A DNA stretch of 64,000 bases from Bradyrhizobium centrolobii (GCF_001641635.1 NZ_LUUB01000107.1:66041-130040), one strand, 5' to 3'. Shown: positions 39,521-48,416, counted from the stretch's first letter. The notes: generated by a model not told the origin, from the letters alone. Program-made: numbers and translations.

Positions 39521-40693
39521 TTAGGGCGTCGCCGATGGCGGCTTCGCCGCCGCTTCAAAAGTCACGAAATGCTGGATCTCGTCGGCCAGAATGCCGGTCG
39601 CGGTCGCATGCCGCACGCCTGGGATGACTTGCACGTCGAACAATTCGGTGACCCCGCCTTCGAGCCTGATCCATTCGACGATGTTGCCGGTCGAAAGTTC
39701 GATGATCTGCACGCCGCACCACGGCTCGGCATCGCGCTTCTTCAGTTCGGCGTCGAGGGCAAGTCCGGAGAACGAGCCGTCGCGCGGCAGAGACAAGCCA
39801 ACGAGCGCATGACCGTTGCGGAAGGCAAGCCCCCGCAAGAAGCCGGGGCAAAAAGTGCGCGGGACGAATTCGCCGCTGGCCAGATCGACCGTGCCCAAAT
39901 AACCGGTGCCAGAATTGAGCAGCCAAAGTTTGTCCTGATGCAGTCGCGGACTATGCGGCATCGACAGTCTGTCGCTGATGACGGCGTCGGTGGTCACGTC
40001 AATGACACAGCCGCCCTCGGCGCGGCGGTCGCGCCAGCCGTTGATGATGTTGCTCTGGCAGACCGCAGTGACATAGGCCGGCATGCCGTCGCGCATGGCG
40101 AGCCCGTTGAGATGGCAGCGGTCCTCAGGCGCCAGCTTGGAGATAAAGGACGGCTTCCAGAAGACGCGAAAGGAATGGACCGGACTCAACAACGCCAAGC
40201 AGGAATAGCTCGTGTTGACGAAGACGATACGCCCGTCCGCCATGACGGCGACGTCGTGGATGTCGAGATCGCCGGTGGTGTGTGCTACGCGCGGCACGTA
40301 ATGGCGGTCGGCGCCCTCGTTGGTGCGCTGCTCGGGGCCGAGCACGTTCTCCAGTCGCCAGAGCTGGAACAAGGTGGCGAGCAAAATGCGCTGCGGGTCG
40401 GCCCACAGCCCCATGGCGCGGGCGAAATAGCGCTCGTGGAAGGATACGCGTTCCTGTGCGTCGACGCCGACGAGATAAAGCCGCCCGGTCTGATACGAGG
40501 TGAAGGCGATGCTCACATTATTGCGCAATAGCCAGGCCGCCAGCCCGCGCGTGCAACTGATCTTGACGGGCTGCTGTTGAGGCGGAGTCGTTTCCGGCAT
40601 GGGGAAGGGTTGTTGCGGCGCGCCCGTTCCGGCCGATGCGGAATCGGCAAGCGTTTGCAGTCCGCCATCGGTGTCGGTCGAACGTTCATCCAT
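39521..40693 (-). CDS. TIGR03032-family protein
   Basis: The 390-residue protein matches the TIGR03032 pattern: LLRNNVSIAFTSYQTGRLYLVG, FARAMGLWADPQRI, HYVPRVAHTTGDLDIHDVAV, FVNTSYSCLALLSPVHSFRVFW, PEDRCHLNGLAMRDG, GWRDRRAEGG and LSMPHSPRLHQDKLWLLNSGTG. This looks like a beta-propeller-type protein of unknown function. There is no signal peptide; the first 35 residues are Pro/Gln-rich and disordered-looking. It lies 51 bases downstream of the AraC-type regulator and shares a 15-base motif with it upstream of the start. Confidence 0.88.
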   Translation of the reverse strand: MDERSTDTDGGLQTLADSASAGTGAPQQPFPMPETTPPQQQPVKISCTRGLAAWLLRNNVSIAFTSYQTGRLYLVGVDAQERVSFHERYFARAMGLWADPQRILLATLFQLWRLENVLGPEQRTNEGADRHYVPRVAHTTGDLDIHDVAVMADGRIVFVNTSYSCLALLSPVHSFRVFWKPSFISKLAPEDRCHLNGLAMRDGMPAYVTAVCQSNIINGWRDRRAEGGCVIDVTTDAVISDRLSMPHSPRLHQDKLWLLNSGTGYLGTVDLASGEFVPRTFCPGFLRGLAFRNGHALVGLSLPRDGSFSGLALDAELKKRDAEPWCGVQIIELSTGNIVEWIRLEGGVTELFDVQVIPGVRHATATGILADEIQHFVTFEAAAKPPSATP

Positions 40694-40723
40694 TGATCAC
40701 CTTTGCGATTAGACGGATGCTGC

Positions 40724-40738
40724 GTGGAACATTCGCGT
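40724..40738 (-). promoter_or_regulatory. Shared motif upstream of the TIGR03032 gene
   Basis: Read on the minus strand this is ACGCGAATGTTCCAC, 31 bases before the start at 40693. A near copy, ACGAGAATGTTCAAC, lies at 41825-41839, 28 bases before the AraC gene start. Thirteen of 15 positions agree. Candidate regulator binding site or promoter element. Confidence 0.45.
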
Positions 40739-40744
40739 TCTCAC

Positions 40745-41797
40745 TCAAATTACCCTCCGTCGCGCCGTTGGCATCCAACTCAGGTGCCGAACCCAACGGC
40801 GAAAGACTGCGGTTTTATCGTCGCCTTCGTCGGTGTCGAAGGTGACGGGTAGGCCGACGCGGGCGTCACGCGGGCTGAAGCCGAATTTCTGGCGGAAGAC
40901 GCGGCTGAAATGCGCTTCGCTGACGAAGCCATGCTGGTAAGCGATTTCGCTGATGCTGCGCGTTTCCCGCGGGTCATTGAGGAGGACGTGGATCGTCTCA
41001 AGGCGCCGCTTGCGAATGTAGCCGGTCACGCCTTCGGCGCGCATGAAGGCGCGATAAAGGCGCGCTTTAGAAATGCCGAGCGCCTTGCAGATGCCTAAGG
41101 GATCAAGCTTGGGCGACGTCAGGTTCTGTTCGATGTAAGTCTCGGCGCGGTGACGGACGTCGGCCACCCGCCGGCTCACCGGCGGCAACGGCGAGTCGGA
41201 CGCCGCCTTCAAGCACGCCGCCACCAACTGAACCAGCGTGCGGCTGAGCGCCGGAGCGTCCGCCGCCTCCATCTGCGGCAGCTGCCGCACCAGCGAGAGC
41301 ATGTAATCGGCCAGCAGGCGCCCCCAGCCACCCTCAATCAGCAGGCCGTGATGCGGCGGAATCTCTTGTGCCGCCTGCCGCATCGCGCGCCGCGAAACGG
41401 CGCAGGTGATGACCTCGTGTGCGGTGGTTTCCGACCTGAAATCCCGTGTCATATCGAAGACAATGATCTCGCCAGGACCCACGGTACGGACGAAGTCGCC
41501 GTGATCGAGGGTGAACACGGTCGTCCCGTTCAACTGGAATGCCAATGAAACCCAGTCCTCGCCGTCGGCGCCCGCCATCTCTGGCGTGCGAGCCAGACAA
41601 ACCGCAGGCAGCCGCGAATGTGCGAGCACGACCTCACCGAGGGTCCAGGCGTCGACGAGTGCGGTGAATTGGGCCGGATCGGCGCCTTCCGGCAACCAGA
41701 TCCGGTGCGCATGCACGGCCGAACGCCAGGCATCGAAGCGATCATTTTCGGGGAGATAGTTGGTGTCGAAATGCACCGTGGGGGTCGGTGCGTTCAT
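40745..41797 (-). CDS. AraC-family transcriptional regulator
   Basis: The 350-residue protein has an N-terminal cupin-like AraC-binding domain (DWVSLAFQLNGTTVFTLDHGDF, FDMTRDFRSETTAHEV) and a C-terminal double helix-turn-helix (DPLGICKALGISKARLYRAF and SISEIAYQHGFVSEAHFSRVFRQ, then FGFSPRDAR). It is divergent from the autotransporter across a 376-base gap and directly upstream of the TIGR03032 gene. It probably controls one or both neighbours (inference). Confidence 0.93.
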   Translation of the reverse strand: MNAPTPTVHFDTNYLPENDRFDAWRSAVHAHRIWLPEGADPAQFTALVDAWTLGEVVLAHSRLPAVCLARTPEMAGADGEDWVSLAFQLNGTTVFTLDHGDFVRTVGPGEIIVFDMTRDFRSETTAHEVITCAVSRRAMRQAAQEIPPHHGLLIEGGWGRLLADYMLSLVRQLPQMEAADAPALSRTLVQLVAACLKAASDSPLPPVSRRVADVRHRAETYIEQNLTSPKLDPLGICKALGISKARLYRAFMRAEGVTGYIRKRRLETIHVLLNDPRETRSISEIAYQHGFVSEAHFSRVFRQKFGFSPRDARVGLPVTFDTDEGDDKTAVFRRWVRHLSWMPTARRRVI

Positions 41798-42127
41798 TGC
41801 GATTCCATGTCACTGCCAGATCACGTTGAACATTCTCGTGGACGGTGGAGCCGTACAACCAGCCTGCAACGAATAGACAAGTCTTTGAGACTGCCAGTCA
41901 ATGACGAATAGGCAGGAGGCGATAAAATTCAAACCGCGTTCGACCGGCGAATCTCGTCCTCACGACCCCGCCAGCGCTTTAGAAGCCGCTGTCACGGCGC
42001 ATCGCGCGCGATGCGTCTTTCTCTTTTTGTGACACGCGGCCCACCAAGGCACCGGCTGTGAATTGTGTGCCGATGCGCACAAGAGCGTGTGAGGCGAGGG
42101 AATTGTCGCAGGTCGGCGATGGACATG
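41798..42127. other. Intergenic region between the AraC gene and the autotransporter
   Basis: No gene is seen. It holds the shared motif at 41825-41839 close to the AraC start and CATTGACTGGCAGT-like sequence near 41890. A T-rich stretch CTTTCTCTTTTTGTGACACG lies near 42010-42030. Promoters for both divergent genes must lie here or in the repeat that follows. Confidence 0.5.
41825..41839 (-). promoter_or_regulatory. Shared motif upstream of the AraC gene
   Basis: On the minus strand this is ACGAGAATGTTCAAC, partner of 40724-40738. The inner GAATGTTC is a dyad-like GAA-TG-TTC core. Its position 28 bases before the regulator's own start would fit autoregulation. Confidence 0.45.
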
Positions 42128-42201
42128 GGGGAAGGAATGCGGTATCGGTCGAAGGCTGAGGGGCGGGGAAGGAATGCGGTATCGGTCGAAGGCTGAGGGG
42201 C
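42128..42201 (+). repeat. Exact 37-bp tandem duplication spanning the autotransporter start
   Basis: Two identical 37-base units (42128-42164 and 42165-42201) each contain GGGGAAGGA as ribosome binding site and an ATG (42137 and 42174). Because 37 is not a multiple of three, the first ATG opens a different frame. That frame encodes MRYRSKAEGRGRNAVSVEG and stops at 42194-42196, 20 bases inside the autotransporter gene. The second ATG opens the autotransporter. Confidence 0.9.
42137..42196 (+). CDS. Overlapping 19-codon upstream ORF created by the tandem repeat
   Basis: It starts at the ATG of the first repeat copy with the same ribosome binding site as the main gene and ends with TGA inside the autotransporter reading frame. 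Its first ten residues equal those of the autotransporter. If translated it would compete with initiation at 42174. Whether a peptide is made is unknown. Confidence 0.4.
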   Translation: MRYRSKAEGRGRNAVSVEG

Positions 42202-45200
42202 GCGCCGGCGTCGATGCGGCAACGCGCCGGGACGCCGCGAAGAATGCCGCCGCGGACGCGCCGCTGCGCGGCCGGATCACCACTGATGGCCTGTACAATT
42301 ATCACGCGCTCGCTGGAAATGGCTCCGACACCTTCCGTTCGCTGAACGAAGGCCGCAATTGGCGTGCGGCGCTGCTCGGTACGGTGACGACCGGCGCGCT
42401 TTGGATGATGGCGCCGCGGCCGGCCAAGGCCGGGCCGGCCGCCTGCACGGCCGTCGGCACGACGGTCACTTGCACCGGCGATCAGTCGGGCGGCATCAGC
42501 AGCGCCACCGATTTCAACCCCGCCACCGTCGACACGCTCAACGTCAATTCGTTGACCGCCAACATCACGCCGGCTGCGGGCACGGCCGGCATCTTGTTTT
42601 TCCGGTCTGGCGCGAGCGACACGGTCACGATCAACAGCAACATCGCGCCGCATTCCATCTCAGCGGTCACCTTGCCCGGCATCACTGCGTCCGCCCAAGG
42701 CGGGGTGACGATCAACAATACCGGCGACATCCATTCGACCGGCATCGGCATCAGTGCAACCTCGCTGAACGGGGGCGCGGGCGGCGCTGTCACCATCATC
42801 AATAACGGCGCCATTACGGCGTCAGGCTATGGCATCCTTGCGGGAGGGGATGCCGGTGTCACCGTGCAGCAGACCGGCGACCTCACTTCGAGTGGCACTG
42901 GCATCCGTGCCATATCGTCCAACGGGCCGGTCTCGGTCACCAACAGCGGCAATCTCGCGGCCGGTGCCTTCGGCATCTACGCGAGGTCGACCACCAGCAC
43001 GGTCTCCGTCAACAACAGCGGCAACATCACGAGCGGTGGGCTCAACACCAGCAGCATTTATGCGCATGGTGTTCTCGACGTGACGGTGCGGAACGCCGGC
43101 AACCTCACCTCGAGCTCGCCAACCGGCCGCGGCATCTTTGCTAATTCGAGCGCCGGGGCGGTCACTATCACCAGCAGCGGCACGATCTCAGGGGGCGGCG
43201 ACGGCATTAATGCGAGCGGCGCCCACGACGTGACGGTGCAGCACACCGGCGACATCACCACGACCCACGCGGGCACCGGCCGCGGCATCTACGCCTTTTC
43301 GGGCAGCGGTGCCGTGAACGTCGGCATCGTCGGCAATATCAGCACCGACAACGACGGCATCTATGCGAGGGCTGTGGGTGGTGCGGGCGCTGGCAATGTC
43401 ACGGTGAGCAACGCCGGCAATATCGCCTCGGCTCACGGGCGCGGTATTTATGCCAATGCGGCAAGCGGCACGACGGTATCCGTAACCAGTACCGGCGCCA
43501 TCGCGGCCTTTGGCGACGGCATTTTTGCGCGAAACAGTTTCAATAATGCGAGTTCCAGTGTCGCGGTGACGCATACCGGCGATATCACCTCGACCAACGG
43601 CCGCGGCATCTATGCCAATGCTTTCAGCGGTTCCAGTACCGTCGTCACCAGCAGCGGCAACATCACGGCGCAGGGCAACGGCATTGATGCGCGCGCCACT
43701 GGCGGCGGCGGCGATGTCACGGTGACGCACACCGGCGACATCACCTCGAATGGGGCGAGCGGCATCTATACACGGGCCTTTGGCACAGCCGATATAACGG
43801 TGAATGGGGGCACGATCTCCGGCGCAACGGCCGGCATCCAGACTGTCTTTGGCACTTCCAACATCACCATCGGCTCTGGCGTGACGGTGACCGGCGGCAC
43901 CTACGCGATCCTGGGGGGAGGCGGCGGCGACACGGTGAACAATTCAGGCACCGTCACCGGCCTTACCGATCTCGGCCTCGGCAACAACACGGTCAACAAT
44001 TTTGGCACGATGACCGCCAGCGGTACGGTGATCAAGGCGGGTGCCGGCAACGATACGGTCAACAATTCCGGCACCATCACAGGCGATGTCGACCTCAGTG
44101 GCGGCGTCAACGCCTTCAACAACCTGGCGGGCGGCGTGTTCAACAGCGGCGCGACCGTCAACCTCGGCGCCGGCAATACGCTCACCAACAGCGGCACGCT
44201 GGCGCCGGGCGGGATCGGCGCCGTGCAGACAACCGCCCTTACCGGCAGCTTCGTGCAGAATGCCGGCGGCAAATTCGCCGTGGACCTGAACCTCGCCGGT
44301 GCGACCGCCGACCGGCTCAACGTGAGCGGCACCGCCAACGTCGCCGGCGCGGTGGTGCCGCATCTGGTGAACATGAGCCTGGCGCAGCAGACTTTCACCA
44401 TCCTTTCAGCAGCCGGCGGCATCACCAATAACGGCCTGACGGTGCAAAGCACGGCGGTGATGGGCTATCAGCTCCTATTCCCCAACGTGACCGACGTTCA
44501 AGTGACCGTGCTCGGCATCAATTTCGCGCCGTCGGGCCTGACCCCGAACGAGCAGGCGGTCGGGCAGCATCTGCAACAGGCTTTTGTTGCCGGCGGCGGC
44601 GGTCTCAACAATGCGCTGACTTACCTCGCCGGGCTCGATTTCGCCGCCTTTGCCTCTGGCCTCGACCGGCTCACACCGGAGCCCTATCTGGCGCAGAGTC
44701 AGGCCGCGCTCTGGTCGGGCTTCGACTTTGCCAATTCGCTGTTCAGTTGCCCGCTGCCGACCAGCCAAGCCTCGCTGATGGGCGAAGGGAGCTGCTATTG
44801 GCTGCGCCCGAGCGGGCATGTGGCCAGCCTCGGCGGGCATGACGGCTTCATGGGCTTCCGCCAGAGCGCGGCCGGCCTCACCGGCGGCGTGCAGAGCGAG
44901 TTTGCGCCCAGTTGGTATCTCGACGTCGGCGCCGGATACGAGCGCTCCTCGATCGACACCGGCACCTCTTCTGCGAACGGCGACGTGTTCCACGGCGGGG
45001 CTGCACTCAAATACATCAACAACAACTGGCTCGTCGCCGGCAGCGTGAGCGGCAGCCTCGCCCGCTACGACACCAGCCGGTTCGGCATTCCCACTGCTGG
45101 CACGGCAACCGCGAACGCCGACACCGGCACGCTCGATCTGCGGCTGCGTTTCGCCTATGCCTTCGGGACGCCGGCATTCTACGTCAAGCCGCTCGTCGAC

Positions 45201-45605
45201 TTTGACGCGGTGGGCCTCTGGCGCGGCGCCATTGATGAAATTGGGGTGGGCGCCCTCAACCTCCATGTGCAGAGCGAGAACGACTGGGTGGCGTCGGCGG
45301 CGCCGGCGGTCGAGATCGGGACCCAGTGGCAGCAGGGCGGCTACACCTGGCGGCCCTATGTGCGGGCCGGCGTGCGTTTCCTGAGCAAGAGCAGTTTCAG
45401 CGCGACGGCAAGGTTCGAGGGCTCGCCGGCGGGCATCGCGCCCTTTACGGTGACGAGCCCGCTCGACCGGACGCTGGCCGAGGTCTCCGCCGGCTTCGAT
45501 GTCTGGAAAGGCCAGCTCTACAGCCTGCAGGTCTCCTATGACGGCCGGTTCGGCGCCCACACGAGCAGCAACGGCGGCGCGCTCAAGTTGCGCGCGGCGT
45601 TTTGA
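42174..45605 (+). CDS. Autotransporter (type Va) with repetitive beta-helix passenger
   Basis: This 1143-residue protein is a large surface protein. An unusually long N-terminus (about 60 residues) precedes a signal core RAALLGTVTTGALWMMAP with likely cleavage after PAKA near 86. The passenger (about 90-800) is built from imperfect repeats such as VTVQHTGDITT/GRGIYA and VTISSSGTISGGGDGI, rich in Gly, Ser, Thr and Asn, as in a right-handed beta-helix. The C-terminal part (about 870-1143) is an autotransporter barrel with alternating hydrophobic strands and a final Phe (LKLRAAF). Adhesion is a reasonable guess; no catalytic triad was seen. It is divergent from the AraC regulator and 79 bases upstream of cysD. 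Confidence 0.92.
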   Translation: MRYRSKAEGRAGVDAATRRDAAKNAAADAPLRGRITTDGLYNYHALAGNGSDTFRSLNEGRNWRAALLGTVTTGALWMMAPRPAKAGPAACTAVGTTVTCTGDQSGGISSATDFNPATVDTLNVNSLTANITPAAGTAGILFFRSGASDTVTINSNIAPHSISAVTLPGITASAQGGVTINNTGDIHSTGIGISATSLNGGAGGAVTIINNGAITASGYGILAGGDAGVTVQQTGDLTSSGTGIRAISSNGPVSVTNSGNLAAGAFGIYARSTTSTVSVNNSGNITSGGLNTSSIYAHGVLDVTVRNAGNLTSSSPTGRGIFANSSAGAVTITSSGTISGGGDGINASGAHDVTVQHTGDITTTHAGTGRGIYAFSGSGAVNVGIVGNISTDNDGIYARAVGGAGAGNVTVSNAGNIASAHGRGIYANAASGTTVSVTSTGAIAAFGDGIFARNSFNNASSSVAVTHTGDITSTNGRGIYANAFSGSSTVVTSSGNITAQGNGIDARATGGGGDVTVTHTGDITSNGASGIYTRAFGTADITVNGGTISGATAGIQTVFGTSNITIGSGVTVTGGTYAILGGGGGDTVNNSGTVTGLTDLGLGNNTVNNFGTMTASGTVIKAGAGNDTVNNSGTITGDVDLSGGVNAFNNLAGGVFNSGATVNLGAGNTLTNSGTLAPGGIGAVQTTALTGSFVQNAGGKFAVDLNLAGATADRLNVSGTANVAGAVVPHLVNMSLAQQTFTILSAAGGITNNGLTVQSTAVMGYQLLFPNVTDVQVTVLGINFAPSGLTPNEQAVGQHLQQAFVAGGGGLNNALTYLAGLDFAAFASGLDRLTPEPYLAQSQAALWSGFDFANSLFSCPLPTSQASLMGEGSCYWLRPSGHVASLGGHDGFMGFRQSAAGLTGGVQSEFAPSWYLDVGAGYERSSIDTGTSSANGDVFHGGAALKYINNNWLVAGSVSGSLARYDTSRFGIPTAGTATANADTGTLDLRLRFAYAFGTPAFYVKPLVDFDAVGLWRGAIDEIGVGALNLHVQSENDWVASAAPAVEIGTQWQQGGYTWRPYVRAGVRFLSKSSFSATARFEGSPAGIAPFTVTSPLDRTLAEVSAGFDVWKGQLYSLQVSYDGRFGAHTSSNGGALKLRAAF

Positions 45606-45684
45606 GCTGAAAACCCATGTCCGATCTCGGAACGCGTTCGGCAGTTGCGGTGACCGCCCTCGGGATCGCTGCGTCGGCGCAGAC

Positions 45685-46581
45685 ATGAAACCGAGGCTGC
45701 GCCAGCTCGAAGCAGAGTCCATCGCGATCATGCGGGAGGTGGTCGCCGAGTTCTCCCGGCCGGTCATGCTCCACTCAATCGGCAAGGATTCTTCGGTGAT
45801 GCTCCACCTCGCCCTGAAGGCGTTCCGGCCGGGCAAGCCGCCTTTCCCGCTGCTGCACGTCGACACCTTGTGGAAGTTCCGCGAGATGATTGCGTTCCGC
45901 GACGCGACCGCGCGGCGCCTCGCCCTCGAGCTCATCACCTACGTGAACCCGGATGGCGCCGAGCGCGGCATCGACCCGATCCGTTCCGGCTCCTCGCTGC
46001 ACACCCAGATCATGAAGACGGAGGCTCTCAAGCAGGCGCTTGACACATACGGCTTCAACGCCGCGTTCGGGGGGGCGCGGCGTGACGAGGAGAAGAGCCG
46101 CGCCAAGGAGCGCATCCTGTCGTTCCGCTCCTCGGGGCACGTCTGGGACCCGCGTGACCAACGCCCTGAGCTGTGGCGGCTGTTCAACACCCGCATCCGT
46201 CCGGGCGAATCCGTGCGCGCCTTTCCGCTGTCCAACTGGACCGAACTCGATGTCTGGGAATACATCCTGACCCAAAACATCCCCGTGGTGCCGCTTTACC
46301 TGGCGAAGCCGCGGCCGGTCGTGCGGCGCGCGGGGACGTGGATTCTCGTCGACGATGAACGGTTGCCGATCGAACCCGGCGAAGTGCCCACGAACCGCAC
46401 GGTGCGCTTCCGCACGCTCGGCTGCTACCCGCTCACTGGCGCGATCGAGTCAGAGGCCGATAGCGTTGCGGCCATCGTCGACGAGCTCCGGCAGTCGAAG
46501 ACCTCGGAACGGCAGGGCCGGCTGATCGACACGGACGAGAGCGCCTCGATGGAAAAGAAGAAGCGCGAAGGCTATTTTTGA
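45685..46581 (+). CDS. cysD: Sulfate adenylyltransferase subunit 2
   Basis: CysD activates sulfate with ATP to APS, together with the CysN GTPase. The 298-residue protein has LEAESIAIMREVVAEF, the PP-loop MLHSIGKDSSVMLHLA, GGARRDEEKSRAKERILSFR and the C-terminal KKKREGYF. The start at 45685 gives the usual MKPRLRQLEAES; the frame runs on upstream into the autotransporter. Its stop overlaps the cysNC start (TGATG). NodP of rhizobia is the same family. Confidence 0.95.
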   Translation: MKPRLRQLEAESIAIMREVVAEFSRPVMLHSIGKDSSVMLHLALKAFRPGKPPFPLLHVDTLWKFREMIAFRDATARRLALELITYVNPDGAERGIDPIRSGSSLHTQIMKTEALKQALDTYGFNAAFGGARRDEEKSRAKERILSFRSSGHVWDPRDQRPELWRLFNTRIRPGESVRAFPLSNWTELDVWEYILTQNIPVVPLYLAKPRPVVRRAGTWILVDDERLPIEPGEVPTNRTVRFRTLGCYPLTGAIESEADSVAAIVDELRQSKTSERQGRLIDTDESASMEKKKREGYF

Positions 46582-48416
46582 TGGGCGGCGTCCTCCCTCT
46601 CCGCTTCCTCACCTGCGGATCGGTCGACGACGGCAAATCGACTCTGATCGGCCGCCTCCTGTCCGAGACCGGCCAGGTGTTCGACGACCATCTCAAGGCG
46701 CTCACGATCGACTCGCGCCGCTACGGCACGAACGGCGCAGTGGTCGACTATTCGCTGCTGCTCGACGGCCTCGAGACCGAGCGCGAGCAACGCATCACCA
46801 TCGACGTCGCTTGGCGGCACTTTTCGACGCCGCGCCGCGCCTTCCTGGTCGCCGACACGCCGGGACACGAACAATATACCCGCAACATGGCGACCGGCGC
46901 GTCCGGCTGCGACGTCGCCGTGATCCTGGTCGATGCCGAGAAGGGCGTCCTCCCCCAGACACGGCGGCACACCACCATCTGCGCCCTCATGGGCATCCGG
47001 AAGATCGTGCTCGCGGTCAACAAGATCGACCTGGTGGTTTTCGGCCAGGACGGGTTCGAGCGGATCGTGCGCGAATACCATGCGTTTGCGGGGGGATTTT
47101 CCGACCTCGATGTGACGTGCATTCCGCTCTCGGCCCTCTATGGCGACAACATTGCAACACGTTCGCCGCGGATGGCCTGGTTCGCGGGCCCGACGCTGCT
47201 CGACTATCTGGAATCCGTCGAGGTCCAGGTCGACCTTGCGGTGCGGCCGTTCCGCTTTCCGGTGCAATGGGTGAATCGGCCCAACGGCTCCTTTCGCGGC
47301 ATTTCCGGGACGATCATGTCCGGAACGATCGCAGTCGGGGACGAGGTCAGGATCGCCCTCTCGGGTCAGACCACGCGGGTCAAACAGATCGTCGGTCCCG
47401 ACGGCGGCGTCGCGAGCGCCGCAGCGGGCGAAGCCGCCACGCTGGTGCTCGCGGCCGACCTCGAGGTCGGCCGCGGCAACCTGGTCACGGCGGTGCGCGA
47501 GCCGGCGACCGTCGCTGACCAGTTCGCCGCGCACGTGATCTGGTTCAGCCACGATCCGCTCCTGCCCGAGCGTGCCTACCTGATGCGCATCGGCACAAAG
47601 TGGGTGTCGGCGACGATCACCACCGTCAAGCACAAGCTCTCGACGGCGACGCGCGAGCAGCTCGCGGCGCGCACGCTGCACGTCAACGACATCGGCTTCT
47701 GCACGCTGGCGACTTCGGCGCCAGTGGCGTTCGACGCCTATTCCGGGAACCGCGACACCGGCAGCTTCATCCTGGTCGACCGCGTGACCCACGAGACGCT
47801 CGCCGCCGGCATGATCGCGTACGCGCTGCGGCGTGCCACCAACGTGCACTTCGAGCCGCTCGCGATCGACAAGTCCGCACGCGCCGCCACGAAGGCGCAG
47901 ACGCCCCGTGTGCTCTGGTTCACCGGCCTGTCGGGCGCGGGCAAGTCGACCATCGCCCGCGCCCTCGAGGCGAGCCTGCACCGGCTCGGTCGCCATACCA
48001 TGATGCTCGACGGTGACAACATCCGGCTCGGGCTCAACAAGGATCTCGGTTTCACCGACGTCGATCGGGTGGAAAACATCCGGCGCGTGGGCGAGGTTGC
48101 CAAACTCATGACCGACGCCGGGCTGATCGTCATCTGCGCCTTCATCTCGCCGTTCCGGGCCGAAAGGCAGATGGTACGCCGCCTGTTCGCGCCGGGTGAG
48201 TTCGTGGAGATCTTCGTCGACACGCCACTCGAAGAATGTGTCCGGCGCGACCCCAAGGGCCTCTACGGCAAGGCCGCCGCCGGACTGATCCCGAACTTCA
48301 CCGGCCTCGGCAGCCCCTATGAGCGGCCGGAGGCGCCTGACCTCACCGTCACGACGGTCGGCTGCCCGCTCGACAGCATCGTCACAGCGATTCTGACCGC
48401 ATGCAGCTGCACATAA
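46581..48416 (+). CDS. cysNC: Bifunctional sulfate adenylyltransferase subunit 1 / APS kinase
   Basis: The 611-residue fusion has an EF-Tu-like CysN GTPase domain (G1 GSVDDGKSTLIGRLL, G3 DTPGHEQYTRNM, G4 NKIDL) followed by beta-barrel domains. From about 440 comes an APS kinase domain with P-loop GLSGAGKSTIARALEA, FISPFRAERQMVR and DPKGLYGKA. With CysD it makes PAPS. It resembles NodQ and assimilatory CysNC equally. No cysH/cysI or sulfotransferase gene is adjacent, which hints at PAPS supply for sulfation rather than plain assimilation (inference). Confidence 0.95.
   Translation: MGGVLPLRFLTCGSVDDGKSTLIGRLLSETGQVFDDHLKALTIDSRRYGTNGAVVDYSLLLDGLETEREQRITIDVAWRHFSTPRRAFLVADTPGHEQYTRNMATGASGCDVAVILVDAEKGVLPQTRRHTTICALMGIRKIVLAVNKIDLVVFGQDGFERIVREYHAFAGGFSDLDVTCIPLSALYGDNIATRSPRMAWFAGPTLLDYLESVEVQVDLAVRPFRFPVQWVNRPNGSFRGISGTIMSGTIAVGDEVRIALSGQTTRVKQIVGPDGGVASAAAGEAATLVLAADLEVGRGNLVTAVREPATVADQFAAHVIWFSHDPLLPERAYLMRIGTKWVSATITTVKHKLSTATREQLAARTLHVNDIGFCTLATSAPVAFDAYSGNRDTGSFILVDRVTHETLAAGMIAYALRRATNVHFEPLAIDKSARAATKAQTPRVLWFTGLSGAGKSTIARALEASLHRLGRHTMMLDGDNIRLGLNKDLGFTDVDRVENIRRVGEVAKLMTDAGLIVICAFISPFRAERQMVRRLFAPGEFVEIFVDTPLEECVRRDPKGLYGKAAAGLIPNFTGLGSPYERPEAPDLTVTTVGCPLDSIVTAILTACSCT

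Noticed and set aside
42480..44160. The repetitive stretch in the autotransporter as a CRISPR or minisatellite array
   Set aside because: The repeats are degenerate at DNA level and conserved at protein level (beta-helix turns), with no regular repeat-spacer pattern.
46588..46602. A 13-base match to the tRNA-Ser 3' end at the start of cysNC
   Set aside because: It is coding sequence for the conserved CysN N-terminus, so the match is chance. It is recorded because it weakens the statistical weight of the 14-base att candidate.
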